Below, in pieces: positions 10,741 through 21,678 of a stretch of 64,000 nt of DNA. The stretch's first letter is position 1. The number at the start of each line of letters is the position of its first letter. The notes under the pieces are model-generated. The model was not told where the DNA came from and ran no database searches. It saw only the letters and a program-made list of their open reading frames with translations. The stretch comes from Isoetes taiwanensis (taxonomy: Eukaryota; Streptophyta; Lycopodiopsida; Isoetales; Isoetaceae). The stretch covers positions 17,598,825 to 17,662,824 of the forward strand of contig JAJEKV010000028.1 of NCBI GenBank assembly GCA_021234155.1. Reading direction: 5' to 3'. The translations under genes and the position numbers were made by a program.

Positions 10741-11990
10741 GCCCTATCCCTAAACCAGAACCGTCGAACCCAAGTCAAGATGGGGTCAAAACCCCATTTC
10801 CACATCACCCTAAGGTTCACGAGAATGTATTCGATTGGAGTCAACTGCGTACATACACACAAGTACGAACCAACTGAACCTGTTCTGCAAACATACAGTT
10901 AAAGCAGCGTGTCTGCTATGAATCAATATTTGCAAAAAGATTTACAGGGGATCCGTCTACATGCAATCCCAATCCTAACTCCCTTCACAAAGTGCACAAT
11001 AACCTGCTGCACATGCTACTGCAGTTCATAACATAATAAACAAACAAAAAAGACAATGAAGCACGAGGAGTTGAACCTCGCTGGCCGAAACCAGTACCCT
11101 GATGCTTCACAAACAACTCAACCTGTTTTGCAAACATACAGTTAAACCGCCATATCCGCTATGAAGCAAGTAAGGCCTCCTAAATGCATGGCCGAACCTC
11201 ATTCTCTTGACGAACTGCAGACCAACCTGCTGCACATGTTACAGGACCTCCATTGCTGCTGAAGAATGGGCTCCTATGCATCCACTGCCATTCTGCCAAC
11301 AAGAAGAAAGAAACAAAGAACATAATGAAGCACGGGGAGTTGAAATTTCGCATGGGCTGCTGCAGCATAGGAGGAAGCATGGGGATTTCAACCCCCTGCC
11401 CAAAAGGCAGTTCCGGAAAACCTCAAAATCAAACACCATCTCTGCCAAACCAGACAACACATGTTGAAGCGAAACACAAGCACAAGAAGGAAGAGGGCTT
11501 AAAAGACAAAACGAAATCATATTCCTTGCCTATGGCGGAAATCGAACATGCTTTTGGCTATGGCAGAAGGAAGGATGTCGGATTCTGCATCTGTGCCCTA
11601 CCTGAACCCTCCCAGATTAGCTCCATATTTACTGCTGCCAGAATCGAATTGAAGACGCCGGTCGCCTCTGAACCCTGCCAGAATAACTCCGCCATGGCCA
11701 AGCAGCCGCCCACGGAAGAACTCCGCCATGGACGCCCAAATTCGACACGAATCCCACTTTCCTAATACAGAAAGGAAAAAAAATGGCACACCTTATAAAA
11801 CCCACACCATATTTACTGACATCAGCATAATACTATTTTGGCATACGAATACACCCTTAAACCATGCACAATCATATGTAATACCACACCCAAACAACAT
11901 TTTGGGAACTTAATACCCATTTCTCAATTTCAAGCCTGAAAGCACCCATGCCATCCATTATAGCTAAAAAAAATTAGATATACAAGAAAT
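10741..11990. other. Intergenic DNA with repeated tRNA T-arm-like segments
   Basis: No protein gene is supported. A segment with GCAAACATACAGTTAAA occurs at about 10889 and 11123. Stem-loops resembling tRNA T-arms (on the minus strand CGAGG-TTCAACT-CCTCG followed by TGCTTC) occur near 11055-11090 and, in related form, near 11325-11400. Short open frames here have no recognisable content. Bases 11905-11975 share a diverged copy with 15630-15690. Confidence 0.5.
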
Positions 11991-11995
11991 TTATT

Positions 11996-12015
11996 GCGGC
12001 GGCCAAGGCCGCCGC
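11996..12015. repeat. Perfect GC-rich palindrome
   Basis: GCGGCGGCCAAGGCCGCCGC has two 9-bp arms around AA, in otherwise AT-rich DNA. Confidence 0.9.
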
Positions 12016-12208
12016 GAACATTTCTTTTGTTCGACTAGATGCAAATGACACCCTTATGTGGAAGATACTTGTGCAGCATCGAAATGCCATGGCCGACATC
12101 TGATGCCCAAGGAAAGATATATTACAAGTAGGGCATTGTAGACGCATATTACTATACATGCATGCATTGTCTTTTCTGCATAACGGAAACACGTTATTTA
12201 TAATACGT

Positions 12209-12420
12209 TCATAAATTTTGTCTTCTTTATTCATATATGTTTGATTCATAAGGGCTAAGATCAATTCATGTATCCAAGTTGAAGGTTCATAAATTTTGTT
12301 TTCTCTATTCATCAATAATTGATTCGTAAGGTCGAAGAACAATTCGTGTATCCAAGTTGAAGTTGTGGTATCTTGATTCATAAGACCTAAGAACCAAGTT
12401 GAAACCAAGTTGAACCATTT
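12209..12420. repeat. 78-bp tandem repeat, about 2.5 units
   Basis: The strings CATAAATTTTG and GTATCCAAGTTGAAG recur at a spacing near 78 bp, with TTGATTC(A/G)TAAG between. The third unit is degenerate. No gene is seen. Confidence 0.75.
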
Positions 12421-13959
12421 AACTTGAGGTCCCATAACTTGCCACTAACCTGTTTAATATTTCAAATCTTATCTTACCATCCATTAACTTGAATTCTATT
12501 TTCTAATGATCCATAAAAGAAGGAAAAAATAATGCAAGAAGCACCTACACTAGTTGTCAATTGGTGCTTTGGAAGTAGGTCACAAATGTACGTCCGTCGA
12601 TTCGTCACTTCATGACCTTTCAGATGGAAACATGTAAATGTAGCACTATATTCCATAAAAGATAGAATACATAATATTTTTAATATTGCAGACTACTTCA
12701 TAATAAACATCATTTGTAGGGTACTCATATAGCATGAGTTACAACCTTGATAAACATTTTTGCTTGGGAGCCAACACTTTTCAATTCAAGAATTGTAGGG
12801 CACCCTTGCAATAAATGTGTCATACGCAATCTTTTTCAAAACTATAGCTATAATGTTGTCGTTGAATCTACTATTAACACATTTATTAGCAATATGAACA
12901 TGCCTTTGTCTTTGCGATATCCAAAATTATTTTGGGCACTTGCTAAATTGTTTAAACTTACTTTCCTATTCTGCAGTAACTGCAACAATTTTCAACTTGA
13001 AAATTGAGCACGGAATTTATATTGTGAAAGAAAAGGAATAGGCCCATAAGATGTCCTATTATTGCAGCAATCTCCCCTGGCAACCCATCAGATAAAAACC
13101 TTTTTCCAGATTCATTTTTTGTCCCATATACTGGGCAACATACCATCAAATGGAAGGCAGCAACATATCACAAAAGGGAGGGCACAGAGAGAGTTTACTG
13201 CATCTTACTATGCATCAAACAGACCAAACGTCACATGAAATTGCCACCTTCAATCCCGTTCAAAAATCATCTGCGGACAGAGTATTTTGCCTGATTCCCA
13301 GATCAAAATCATCTGAAAAAGTTTACAGGATAAAAGTGCTCTTATCATTTCAAAATGTTGTGTAAACTGTGACAGCCTTGCAGCAGCGCTGGAACCGGTG
13401 TGGAGAGCAGAGTCTCGCAGAGGGCCCAACAGACTATTTGAGGTTTTCACATCTCATGCAAATTTAGTATAGCCGCCCATAACCTTAATGTTAACCTTAA
13501 GAATCTCTAAATCTGTTCCGGAGTAAGCAAACCGGAGCTAGTCGCCAAGTATCTGTAGGATTGCTCGTGTTGGAAACACGCCCACAAAGGAGAGAGCCGA
13601 TTTAGCTCTAGCTATCAAAATGGCCGCATCTTCCAGTTGCTGGAGAGATCCGAATTTGGTTGCACACAGGGAGTCGGTTCATATATCTCAAGATTCAGAA
13701 TGGGCCTTTAACCTAGATGAACAAAGCGAATTCATCCGCAAAAATGACTGACCGAAACAAAGAAAGAAGGAAAGAAAGAAAAACAGACAGATTTTGAAGA
13801 AAGAAAGGCTAGCTCACCCGCCTCTAGGTTGCAATGGTCGGCGGGATCCAGCTACTCTGCCAGGCGTCAGATTTCACGGAGCATTAAAACAAAAGAATGG
13901 ATTGCGGTGCAGAAAAATTCCAAAAGCCACAAAAAAAGAAAATTACGAATATAATTACA
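12421..13959. other. Intergenic, nothing recognised
   Basis: The stretch is AT-rich, with short unconserved open frames on both strands and no domain, repeat partner or RNA gene that I can support. Confidence 0.5.
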
Positions 13960-14520
13960 TATGAAGTAATAAAGAAAAGAGGTGATTTTCTTACCTCAAT
14001 TTGCAAAGAGATAAAGAGCTTTGATTTCTCTTGCCTGGCTGCTTCACCAAAGCAAACCAATACCATATAACTCATAGAAGGCAACAAAGCAGCCAGGAGC
14101 TTGCACCTTGAGGCTCCAGTTGAGGCGCCAAAGACTTGAAGGCCAGGTGCCAGGAGCTCGCATTGGCCGCCAAGTGCCAGGGAAAGAAAAAAGAGATAAA
14201 TAATAAAACTCGTCTGCCGCCAGGCGCCAGATAAAGACATTCCCATTAAGAAGAAAAAAGAACCGATCTTAACCTCGAAATTAATAGAGAGTGGAAAGTT
14301 CATAAACTCGGATTCAAATTTTAACAGTTGCAGGAAACTCAAAATTAACACTGGGCGGGAACCCCAAAACCAACTCTCGAGAGGAAACAAAAAATTAGAA
14401 ACTAACAACCTCAGAACTAACCGGGTGGATGATTCCAAATTAATAGAATCGTTTGTGGGTGGTGGTTTTTTTTGGGGAGGGGAGGGGAGGGGAGGGGGTA
14501 AAACAAATGTGTTCTATTAG
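13960..14520. repeat. Segmental duplicate, copy 1 (upstream flank of a RING-gene relic)
   Basis: This is collinear with 32670-33196 plus 33894-33990 at high identity: the AAGAAAAGAGGTGATTTTC start, the GCGCCAGGAGCTCGCATTGG stretch, and the tract before the RING promoter. The other copy is interrupted by a MULE at 33197-33893. Reading frames differ between the copies, so this is probably non-coding. On the minus strand TTGCAAATTGAG/gtaag looks like an exon end with a splice donor. Confidence 0.85.
14474..14498 (+). other. G-quadruplex-type tract
   Basis: Five runs of four or five G separated by single A (GGGGAGGGGAGGGGAGGGG, then AGGGGG) lie about 340 bp upstream of the RING relic TATA box. 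Equivalent positions in other copies carry different G tracts (about 33929, 37561 and 54843). Confidence 0.8.
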
Positions 14521-14942
14521 GAGATGTGCAGCTGCAGCATGACAAAATGATTGCTACAGACAAAGCCATAGCAAACTAAATGATCCATAGCAGCTATAAA
14601 CGAATTGATGGATTGCTACCTATTTTTGGGTTTTCTTTCTATGCCACCGCTCATCAAAGTGTCCTTCAAGTGAAAGGTTAGACTTTAAGGAAAGTTAAAT
14701 ATGTATTTGAGCAAAGAGGTGATCAAATCTGTATTTGCTAGGCTGGTGATCAAATCTGGAATGGAGGACAGGGCGATAATTTAGGGCACACATGGCATGA
14801 AAATAAAGAACAATATATAAGGTCACATTACTTAAGCCAAAACTTATCAACGGGGAATACAAGAGCATGCTAAGTTAGAAGTTTGTAAGAAATGAACCAG
14901 TCGATGCTGCTGTTAATTCTATGAATTGTTATTTTGTTATTT
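14521..14942 (+). pseudogene. Truncated ATL-type RING gene copy (promoter and first codons only)
   Basis: The promoter cassette of the RING genes at 34-55 kb is present: the G-box position reads CACATGGC instead of CACGTGGC, TATATAA lies at 14814-14820, and the start codon is at 14892. The first ten codons encode [10 protein letters not shown], then a stop, and similarity ends at about 14942. The RING domain is absent, so this is a dead copy. Confidence 0.9.
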
Positions 14943-16850
14943 TGGATTGTTCTGCAACCACTGTGGTGATCTCAGCCACATCTGGAACCCTAATGTCAGA
15001 TTTCTTGGATAGAGCCCAAACGATAATGAAACCATAAAGTAGTGCTCCTTGTTGGTTGTGTGCGAAGCAAAGAAGAAGATACGCTGGAAGTACATCAAAT
15101 AAAATATATACATGGCCCAAAATATAGGGAAAAAAATAGCTCAAAGGGAATAAATAGTGAGCGCACTCTATAAGTACATATTCTATACGGAAAACTAAAT
15201 ACATGCCCCAAACTATATAAAAACCACTACAAAAAGTCCATATAAATGTATGTTTTGACAAAGAACCATTTTTTACAATATTCACATCTCGCGCTACGCG
15301 CAAGGGTTAATGCAAAAATACAAATTTATGTTGTAAAAAAACTAAGGTTCTAATCTTTCAGATCGATATACTGAGTCCAATAGGATGCCATATGACAAAA
15401 ATAGCAGATCCTCCTCTGCCACATCTCGCATATATCTAGCACGACAAGGTACAAAACCCTGGGAGGGGGAGGGGTGAGGGGATGCTTTTTTTTTTTTTTC
15501 CCTTCCTTGTTGTGAAATGTGATGATGTGGCAGAGAAGGGTTTACCATTCACCTTTGGCTTCCTCTCATTTCTCATATAATCTGGAAACAGACAATCAAA
15601 AGCATTCCAAATATACAAGAGCTTTTCGTAAAATTAATACCCATTTCTCATTTTCAAGCCTGGAACACCCATATCATCCATTATAGCTAAAAAAACAAGG
15701 TGCTGCGCACGGAGGGTTGCCCTCTATGGCCAGAGGGTGAAGTGGCTTAAATGATAGTTCAAAGTCATGTTTTGACAATCAATTCAAATTGCTACTTCAA
15801 AACAATAGAATACTTGATACCATGTCTATGGGAATTTATAGATAGTGGAATCGTCAGATCACTAGAAATATACGAAACAATGTATGAAAAATGCAAATAG
15901 AGAAATAAGAAGGGGGGAGGGGGGGAGGCAAAAGAACTTAGGAACTTAGGATTGTTTTGCATGTCAATTTTGTTCAGGGTATGAAGGAAGAACTCGATTT
16001 TATAAATTGAAGAAGGTTGCTAAGAATTTAATAGCATGAAGTAGAGCTACTTAAAAATGCAATGGCATGTCTTTTGTTGCTCAATAGTTATAGGTCGGGT
16101 TTTGAGCCTAGGCCCTGTCGAAGGCAATGATTTGGAGTCCATGGTTGAGCTTAAACGTGCATTTTGTCATGATAACAAAGGGCCTTCAATGCCTTCATGC
16201 CATCTATGATGTCTGAGGCTGAATGAGCAAGTACATCTGGCCCCGAATTTTCGAAACATGTGATAGCCACAGTAGTCTTCGCCATGAATGCAACAAAACT
16301 CATTAGAGATCCCAAGATCATGAACTGAATCCCATAAAAAAGCTTGTAACCATTACTTGCAAGTTAAGATTTTGTGGACCGGAATGGACCAGTGTCATAT
16401 TCTGTTTGGAAACATATTCTAGAATATGATTTGAGTCTGACATATGTCGAAAAGACTAGCATCCTCTTCGTAGATCCAATCCTCAAGCAGGCATTCAATG
16501 GCATCAATACGAATATTTCAATTATACTAAGGGTACAATGAGCTGCAACTGTGTGAATAGAATTGACGGGGCTTTGGTTGGTTGCTCTAGCATTGATTAC
16601 CTCGAATTGTAGCGCTCTACATGATTTATCTGTGCCAATTGGTCGCAGAAGGTAGATATTAAGCTTTCTTGAGGCATTTTCTATATATGTTTGTATTTAT
16701 GATTTATAATATATGGGAAGCATCCTTTGCCTTATGCCTTAATTCCGTTTAAATGGCGTTTGGTATCTGATGCAATGAAGCTTGTTGGCGTTTCATAGCT
16801 CTAAATTGTTGAGTAATTTATGGAATTTGAAGAAAATACTATGAACAGGA
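14943..16850. other. Intergenic, nothing recognised
   Basis: A pyrimidine run near 15486-15505 and a purine-rich run near 15900-15930 stand out. The small block 15630-15690 is a diverged copy of 11905-11975. I see no gene or RNA. Confidence 0.5.
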
Positions 16851-16852
16851 AT

Positions 16853-19722
16853 TTTTTTTTTTTTATATAGTTCTTCTGATTATTTACATCATCTCTCTTA
16901 TAAAGTAGTTCTTAAGCAGCTCTTTAACTTGTCTGGGACTAGGTCTCCATTCTTCCTTTTTAATGCTCACATTTTTCAAATAAACTTTCAATTGGTTTCC
17001 CCTTCTCAAATTTGGTTCTTCTGACTATTTATATCATCTTCTGTGATAAAATTGTTCATGTATAGCTCCTTAACTTGGCTTTGCTTGTGTCTCCATATTT
17101 TCTTCTTATATCTCACCTTTCATCAAATAATTTTCAGGTTTTGGTTTTTTTAAATCTTCAATTTTCCATTCTCTTTTTATTTTTTACATTTTATCGTTTG
17201 TGTCCATGTTTTCTGTCCATGTTTTTTTATATAGTTCTTCATTTACATCATCTCTCTTAAAAGTAGTTCTTAAGCACTCTTTAATTGTTAAGGTTTTCTT
17301 CCTTTTAATGCTCATTTTTCCAAATAAACTTCAATTGGTTTCCCCTTCTCAAATTTGGTTTTCTATTTAAACATCATCTTAAAGGATAAAATTGTTTAGT
17401 ATAAACTCCTTAGGCTTCAAAATGGCCTCCATCTTCTTATATCTTGCCTTTCATCATTGGTTTTTTTTTTAAATCATTTTCCATTCTCATTCTCAGGAGA
17501 TTTTAGTCTTCTTTTTTTCTATTCCTGCGCGAATTTTCCGCAAAAATGGCTTTCGAAACAAAGGAAGGAAAGAAAGTCTTCTTGCATGCTTTTCTGAAAG
17601 GCGGGGATCGCTCACCCGATTTCGGCAGCAATGGTTGGATTTCCTCTATCATATTTCACGACTTACTTCCTAGATGTCTATTTTTACGGATCATTTGCTC
17701 AAAAAAGTATTTTCCACGATTGCTTCCTTTTGCAGTAATAGTTAAGAGGTTCCTTTTGCTTTGGTGGTGTATGGGAAGGAAGAAGGGTGGCTTAAATAAA
17801 GCCACCAGACTGAAATTAGAGGAAGAAAGAAAGATGGCAGAAAAGAGAAAGAATTTGTTTGATTTTCATAAGCCCGCTAAGGCTTTAGCCATGCCATCGG
17901 CCCGGCTCGTCGCTTATTGTGGAAGAAGAGGGCAGCCCCATAAATATTATCCGGTTCCAACTTCTAAGCATCCGGCCTCAACTTTACAAAAGAACCATTT
18001 GCATTGTTTAAGAAGATCTTGTCAAGTCCATAATTCTCTCTTACTTCTTTAATGCTCCTCAAGTTGAAATATCTGTTCCCACCAACGATTCAAATCAGGT
18101 TTTTGAATTGTTCTTTCTGCTCGTAGGATCTCTGTTCTACCCGGTTGTTGTTTATTTTCCCTTGACTTTTTATTACCATTATGCTTAATTCTCTCCTTAT
18201 CTCTATGTTGGCTATGGTCTATAATAGCCATTGAGGTTCTATGAACTCATTTGTAGTTCCCCCTTTTTCCTATCCTAGTATGAAAATTGAATTTAATTGA
18301 CCAAAAAGTTTATCTATTGTTGGGTCTTTGCCCACTAGATTCGAGATATAAAATCATGGTTTTTAAGCTTCTCTTTTCTTGTTTCTTTATCTCTCTTGTT
18401 TATGTCTTTAGTATGCTTTTTTTGAGCCTTGTTGGTTCCTCCTGATTATCTATGCGTCCTATCACTTGGCCCTTTTAACATTAGCCTCTTTTCTGGTCTC
18501 TATATCCTTCTCTTTATTGATCCTTAGTTCTTTAAATTGTTGGAACATAATCTCTCTATGTGTTAAGTTTTACCTTTATTTAGATTAATGCTTGTGGCTT
18601 GTAATACTCCTTTTTGGCAAAAGCTTTCACTTACTAGTGTTCTTGCATTGTCTCTTTCATAAAAATCTTGCCTTTATTAGCTTTGTTTAAGGGTCTTTTA
18701 TTCCTAAGTTCTATTGTCTTCGATATTTCTACATATTAGTGCTGGCCTGTTATGCTCCTCTTTTGCAAAAAGCTTTCACTTTAACGTTTGGTTTTGCAGT
18801 GTCACTTTCATGATTATCTTGCCTTTACTTTTGTATAATATCTTTGGTCTTGGATTCTATTAGATTTCTACTTGTAATTTTTAATTTGTCTTTCCGATGA
18901 TTAACTAAGTTGTATTGGTGAAAGGCGTTAAGCGGTTTGGTCCTCTAAGTTTATACCATTTCCCACATTGACAACCATTCTAATGCTTGTCTAATTTCTT
19001 GTAAAGCGGGTAACCGACTAAACCCTCCATATGGTATCTTGGTTGTTGTTCGAAAGCATATTTACACTCAAGTTCTATTAAAGCTACTCTTTGGTGATAT
19101 TCTGGAACTTCTTAGTTTGTTAGCCTAATTGGTACCATTTTTGTGGCTTTTGAAAGCTTATTTACTATCTCTAAGATATCATGATATTAAATGCTTTTCT
19201 CTTTTACAAGAGTTTATTCTCTATATTGGTCGAATAACCGGATGGTGGTTTAAAACAAAAAAAACTTCTTCTTACAAAGCATTGGGTTGTTCCTTTCTTC
19301 TTTAATCATATTGAGTTCTAATAATCATCCACTTGTTTGCTGGTTCAAGTAAACTATGACTTTTTCATTATAATTATGTCATTCTCTCGGGTACTTTTAC
19401 AAGTTTTATTTTCGTTAATGATTGTATCATAATTTTTTGAATGCGTTTGTGTCTTTTCATCATAATGCCTAGTTCCTTCCTTCTTGAGTACATTATCTTT
19501 TATTATTTGATTTCTTTAACTTCAAACCTTTTTCTCATCTCTTTAATTTCCTAATTTACGTGTTTATGTTTTATTTTTGACCCTTATCAAGGCTTAGGTA
19601 GGACTCGCAACTGGTCTTGCCTAAGGCTGCATTTTTGAAGACTTTTTTATTCCAAAAGGGTTCCTTGAGTCTTAAATGTCTGTTTATCTAGTATCAACTA
19701 GTATATTTCAGACTTTGGGGGT
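16853..19722 (+). repeat. Left pseudo-LTR of the Penelope-like element
   Basis: It begins TTTATATAGTTCTTCTGATT and matches 23907-26438 over about 2.5 kb. Its first 365 bp (16853-17220) are present twice in tandem, the second time (17221-17530) heavily altered. From about 17221 to 19400 it differs from the right copy mainly where the right copy has CTG or CAG; elsewhere identity is nearly complete. Confidence 0.85.
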
Positions 19723-21365
19723 TTTTTAATGTCACTTCAGTTTCCAAGTTTAACTTGGGACCTTGGTCTGGGTCATGGTGTTTTTTTACTAATTGATCTC
19801 TTGTTCCACAGAATGCCCTTTCTGATGACATAAATCTGAACAATATTTGGATCAAGGAGCTTGTGGCTTTGAATTATCATCTATGCAACATTTCGAGCCC
19901 AAATTTTGCCGTTCAGACCTTGATTGCATGTATTAGAAACAAAGGCGTGCATGAGTTCATCACATTCAAGGAAAGGAGCCTGATTGACAAAGAGAAATCC
20001 CCTGTAAGTTACTTTGGATTTAATGGGTGGTTTGCCACTTTTCAAAAGATAAAGCTTATTAATTTCAAGTTAGAGGTTTGCAAAACTATTATCTCTAAGA
20101 TATATTCTGAGATGGAGGCTGTTCTGTATGCTAGAACGTGTATGGAGGATGACTTGGGTAAGAAGTTCCTGATTGGCCTTTCTCATTAGGAAAAAATCCA
20201 TGAAATGAAACCTTCCCTCCAATTTGATGATAGGACTGAAAATGGTTCTGATGTTGACATTAAAAATGAGGTGAAAAATTGTCTATTCACTGATGATGAT
20301 TTGCTGGAGGAGGAACTCAATGACAAGAACACATGTGCTGCCGATAGTGATGATGAGCAGGAGAATGTTCCTACCTTGACTTTACAGAATTCCTCTAAGT
20401 TTCCTATCATACCGGAGCAAAGTGTTGAATGTTATGCTGCTGCTTGGAGTCATGCCATCTGGAAAAGCCAGAATTTTGGTGCCCTCGCCCCTATTAATGT
20501 AGACACTTGAAAGGCTCTTGCTGGAATTATTGATGATGAAATCAGGTCAGCCTCGGCCAAGGCTTCCAAACTTGAAAAATTCTTCACAAAAAAAGAAGTG
20601 GCCCTACCTTTCAAATCTGATTTCTTTGGACAACCTTGCTCGTATGATACACCTCTAAATGTCAGCCAGAAAGGTAATATGGCTTATTCTAATGATACGA
20701 AGGATGGTTTCTTTTTCAAAAAAAATTTGGAGGACTCATTGCCCTTTTCTCACTTGTGCCTGTGATAAAGATACCAAAAAGACAAACAAATCAGATTGCA
20801 AGAGTGGCATCGTATGGATTGATCAAGCAGTTTGGTTTATTCTAAATAATTTGGAGAGTGTTTTTCCTAACTCCTCTCCCATGGCAAAGATGGTTGGACT
20901 CACTAAGATGTTACACAATGTTCTCAAACCTGCTGTGCTCGCTTACTTATCATATTTAGAAGTTAGGAGAGTTTTTATAAACATGACTTTGTTGTATGCT
21001 GAATCTCCAAACAGTGATCTTAAAGCAGCTTTTGGTAATACCAAATTAGCTGATATTGCTGAAAAGACCTTAAGGCCTATTGCCTTCAGACTAGAACAAG
21101 CTTCGAAGAAGAAAGGTGAAAATATACAAAGGAAGTCTATCTCCAACAGTAGCATATCTTCTGGTATTTTCACACCTAGACGCCCCCCCAGGGTTACTTT
21201 GGATCCTCGAATTTCTGGATACAGTAAAGCAGCAGATAACTTGGAACATTTGCCTACATGTAATGTACCTGATGATGATGAGTATTCAGTCAATAAATCG
21301 GGAAACAAAGATCTTGCCTTAGGTGTCATTGATCCTGTGAAGTTGGACTACACAGACATCACCAG
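17771..21365 (+). pseudogene. Penelope-like element exons 1 and 2 (N-terminal protein region)
   Basis: Exon 1 (17771-18098) starts MGRKKGGLNKATRLKLEEER, a basic charged helix, and ends at CAG/GTTTTT. The intron 18099-19811 is very T-rich and ends TTCCACAG. Exon 2 resumes in the same phase (NALSDDINLNNIWIKEL). It runs through two in-frame stops (20187 TAG, 20508 TGA) and a frameshift near 20750 to a donor at about 21365 (ACCAG/GTCAGT). Left exon 1 is frame-disrupted, whereas the equivalent in the right repeat (24486-24815) is open for 110 codons. The region is charged and low in homology, with no domain I can name. The second splice (21366-21678, acceptor TTTTCTAG) is one base out of phase, another sign of decay or error. 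Confidence 0.7.
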
Positions 21366-21678
21366 GTCAGTGTTAATTTATACTGTTCTAACCTACTTAA
21401 ACTTTATCTTATTATCTTAATAGTTGTAAGCTAATAGTTCTGATTGATATTTTTAATACGTCTCTACATGCTCTATCCTCCAAGGGTTTTGATGGAAAGA
21501 GTTTTCCCTTGGGGTGAGTTATTTTCTTAAAAAAACTTTTATACCTTATGGTCGACTTGTTGTCTTCCAAGCAGTAGCTATCTATTCTGACTCATTTTGG
21601 CGTATTTTTTGAATTCTCCTCTAACCTTTTAAACTCTTGATCCTCTGTTCCATCTACTAAAATACATATTTTTTCTAG

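Noticed and set aside
11253-11765. 170-residue plus-strand frame
   Set aside because: No domain, no start context and overlapping frames on both strands of similar length; it lies in tRNA-like repeat DNA.
13884-14438. 184-residue minus-strand frame
   Set aside because: The sister segment at 32700-33040 is almost the same DNA but its frame is broken differently, so the protein is not conserved.
19812-19850. Hammerhead ribozyme (CTGATGA near the start of exon 2), since Penelope-like elements can carry them
   Set aside because: No properly spaced GAAA and no flanking stems were found.
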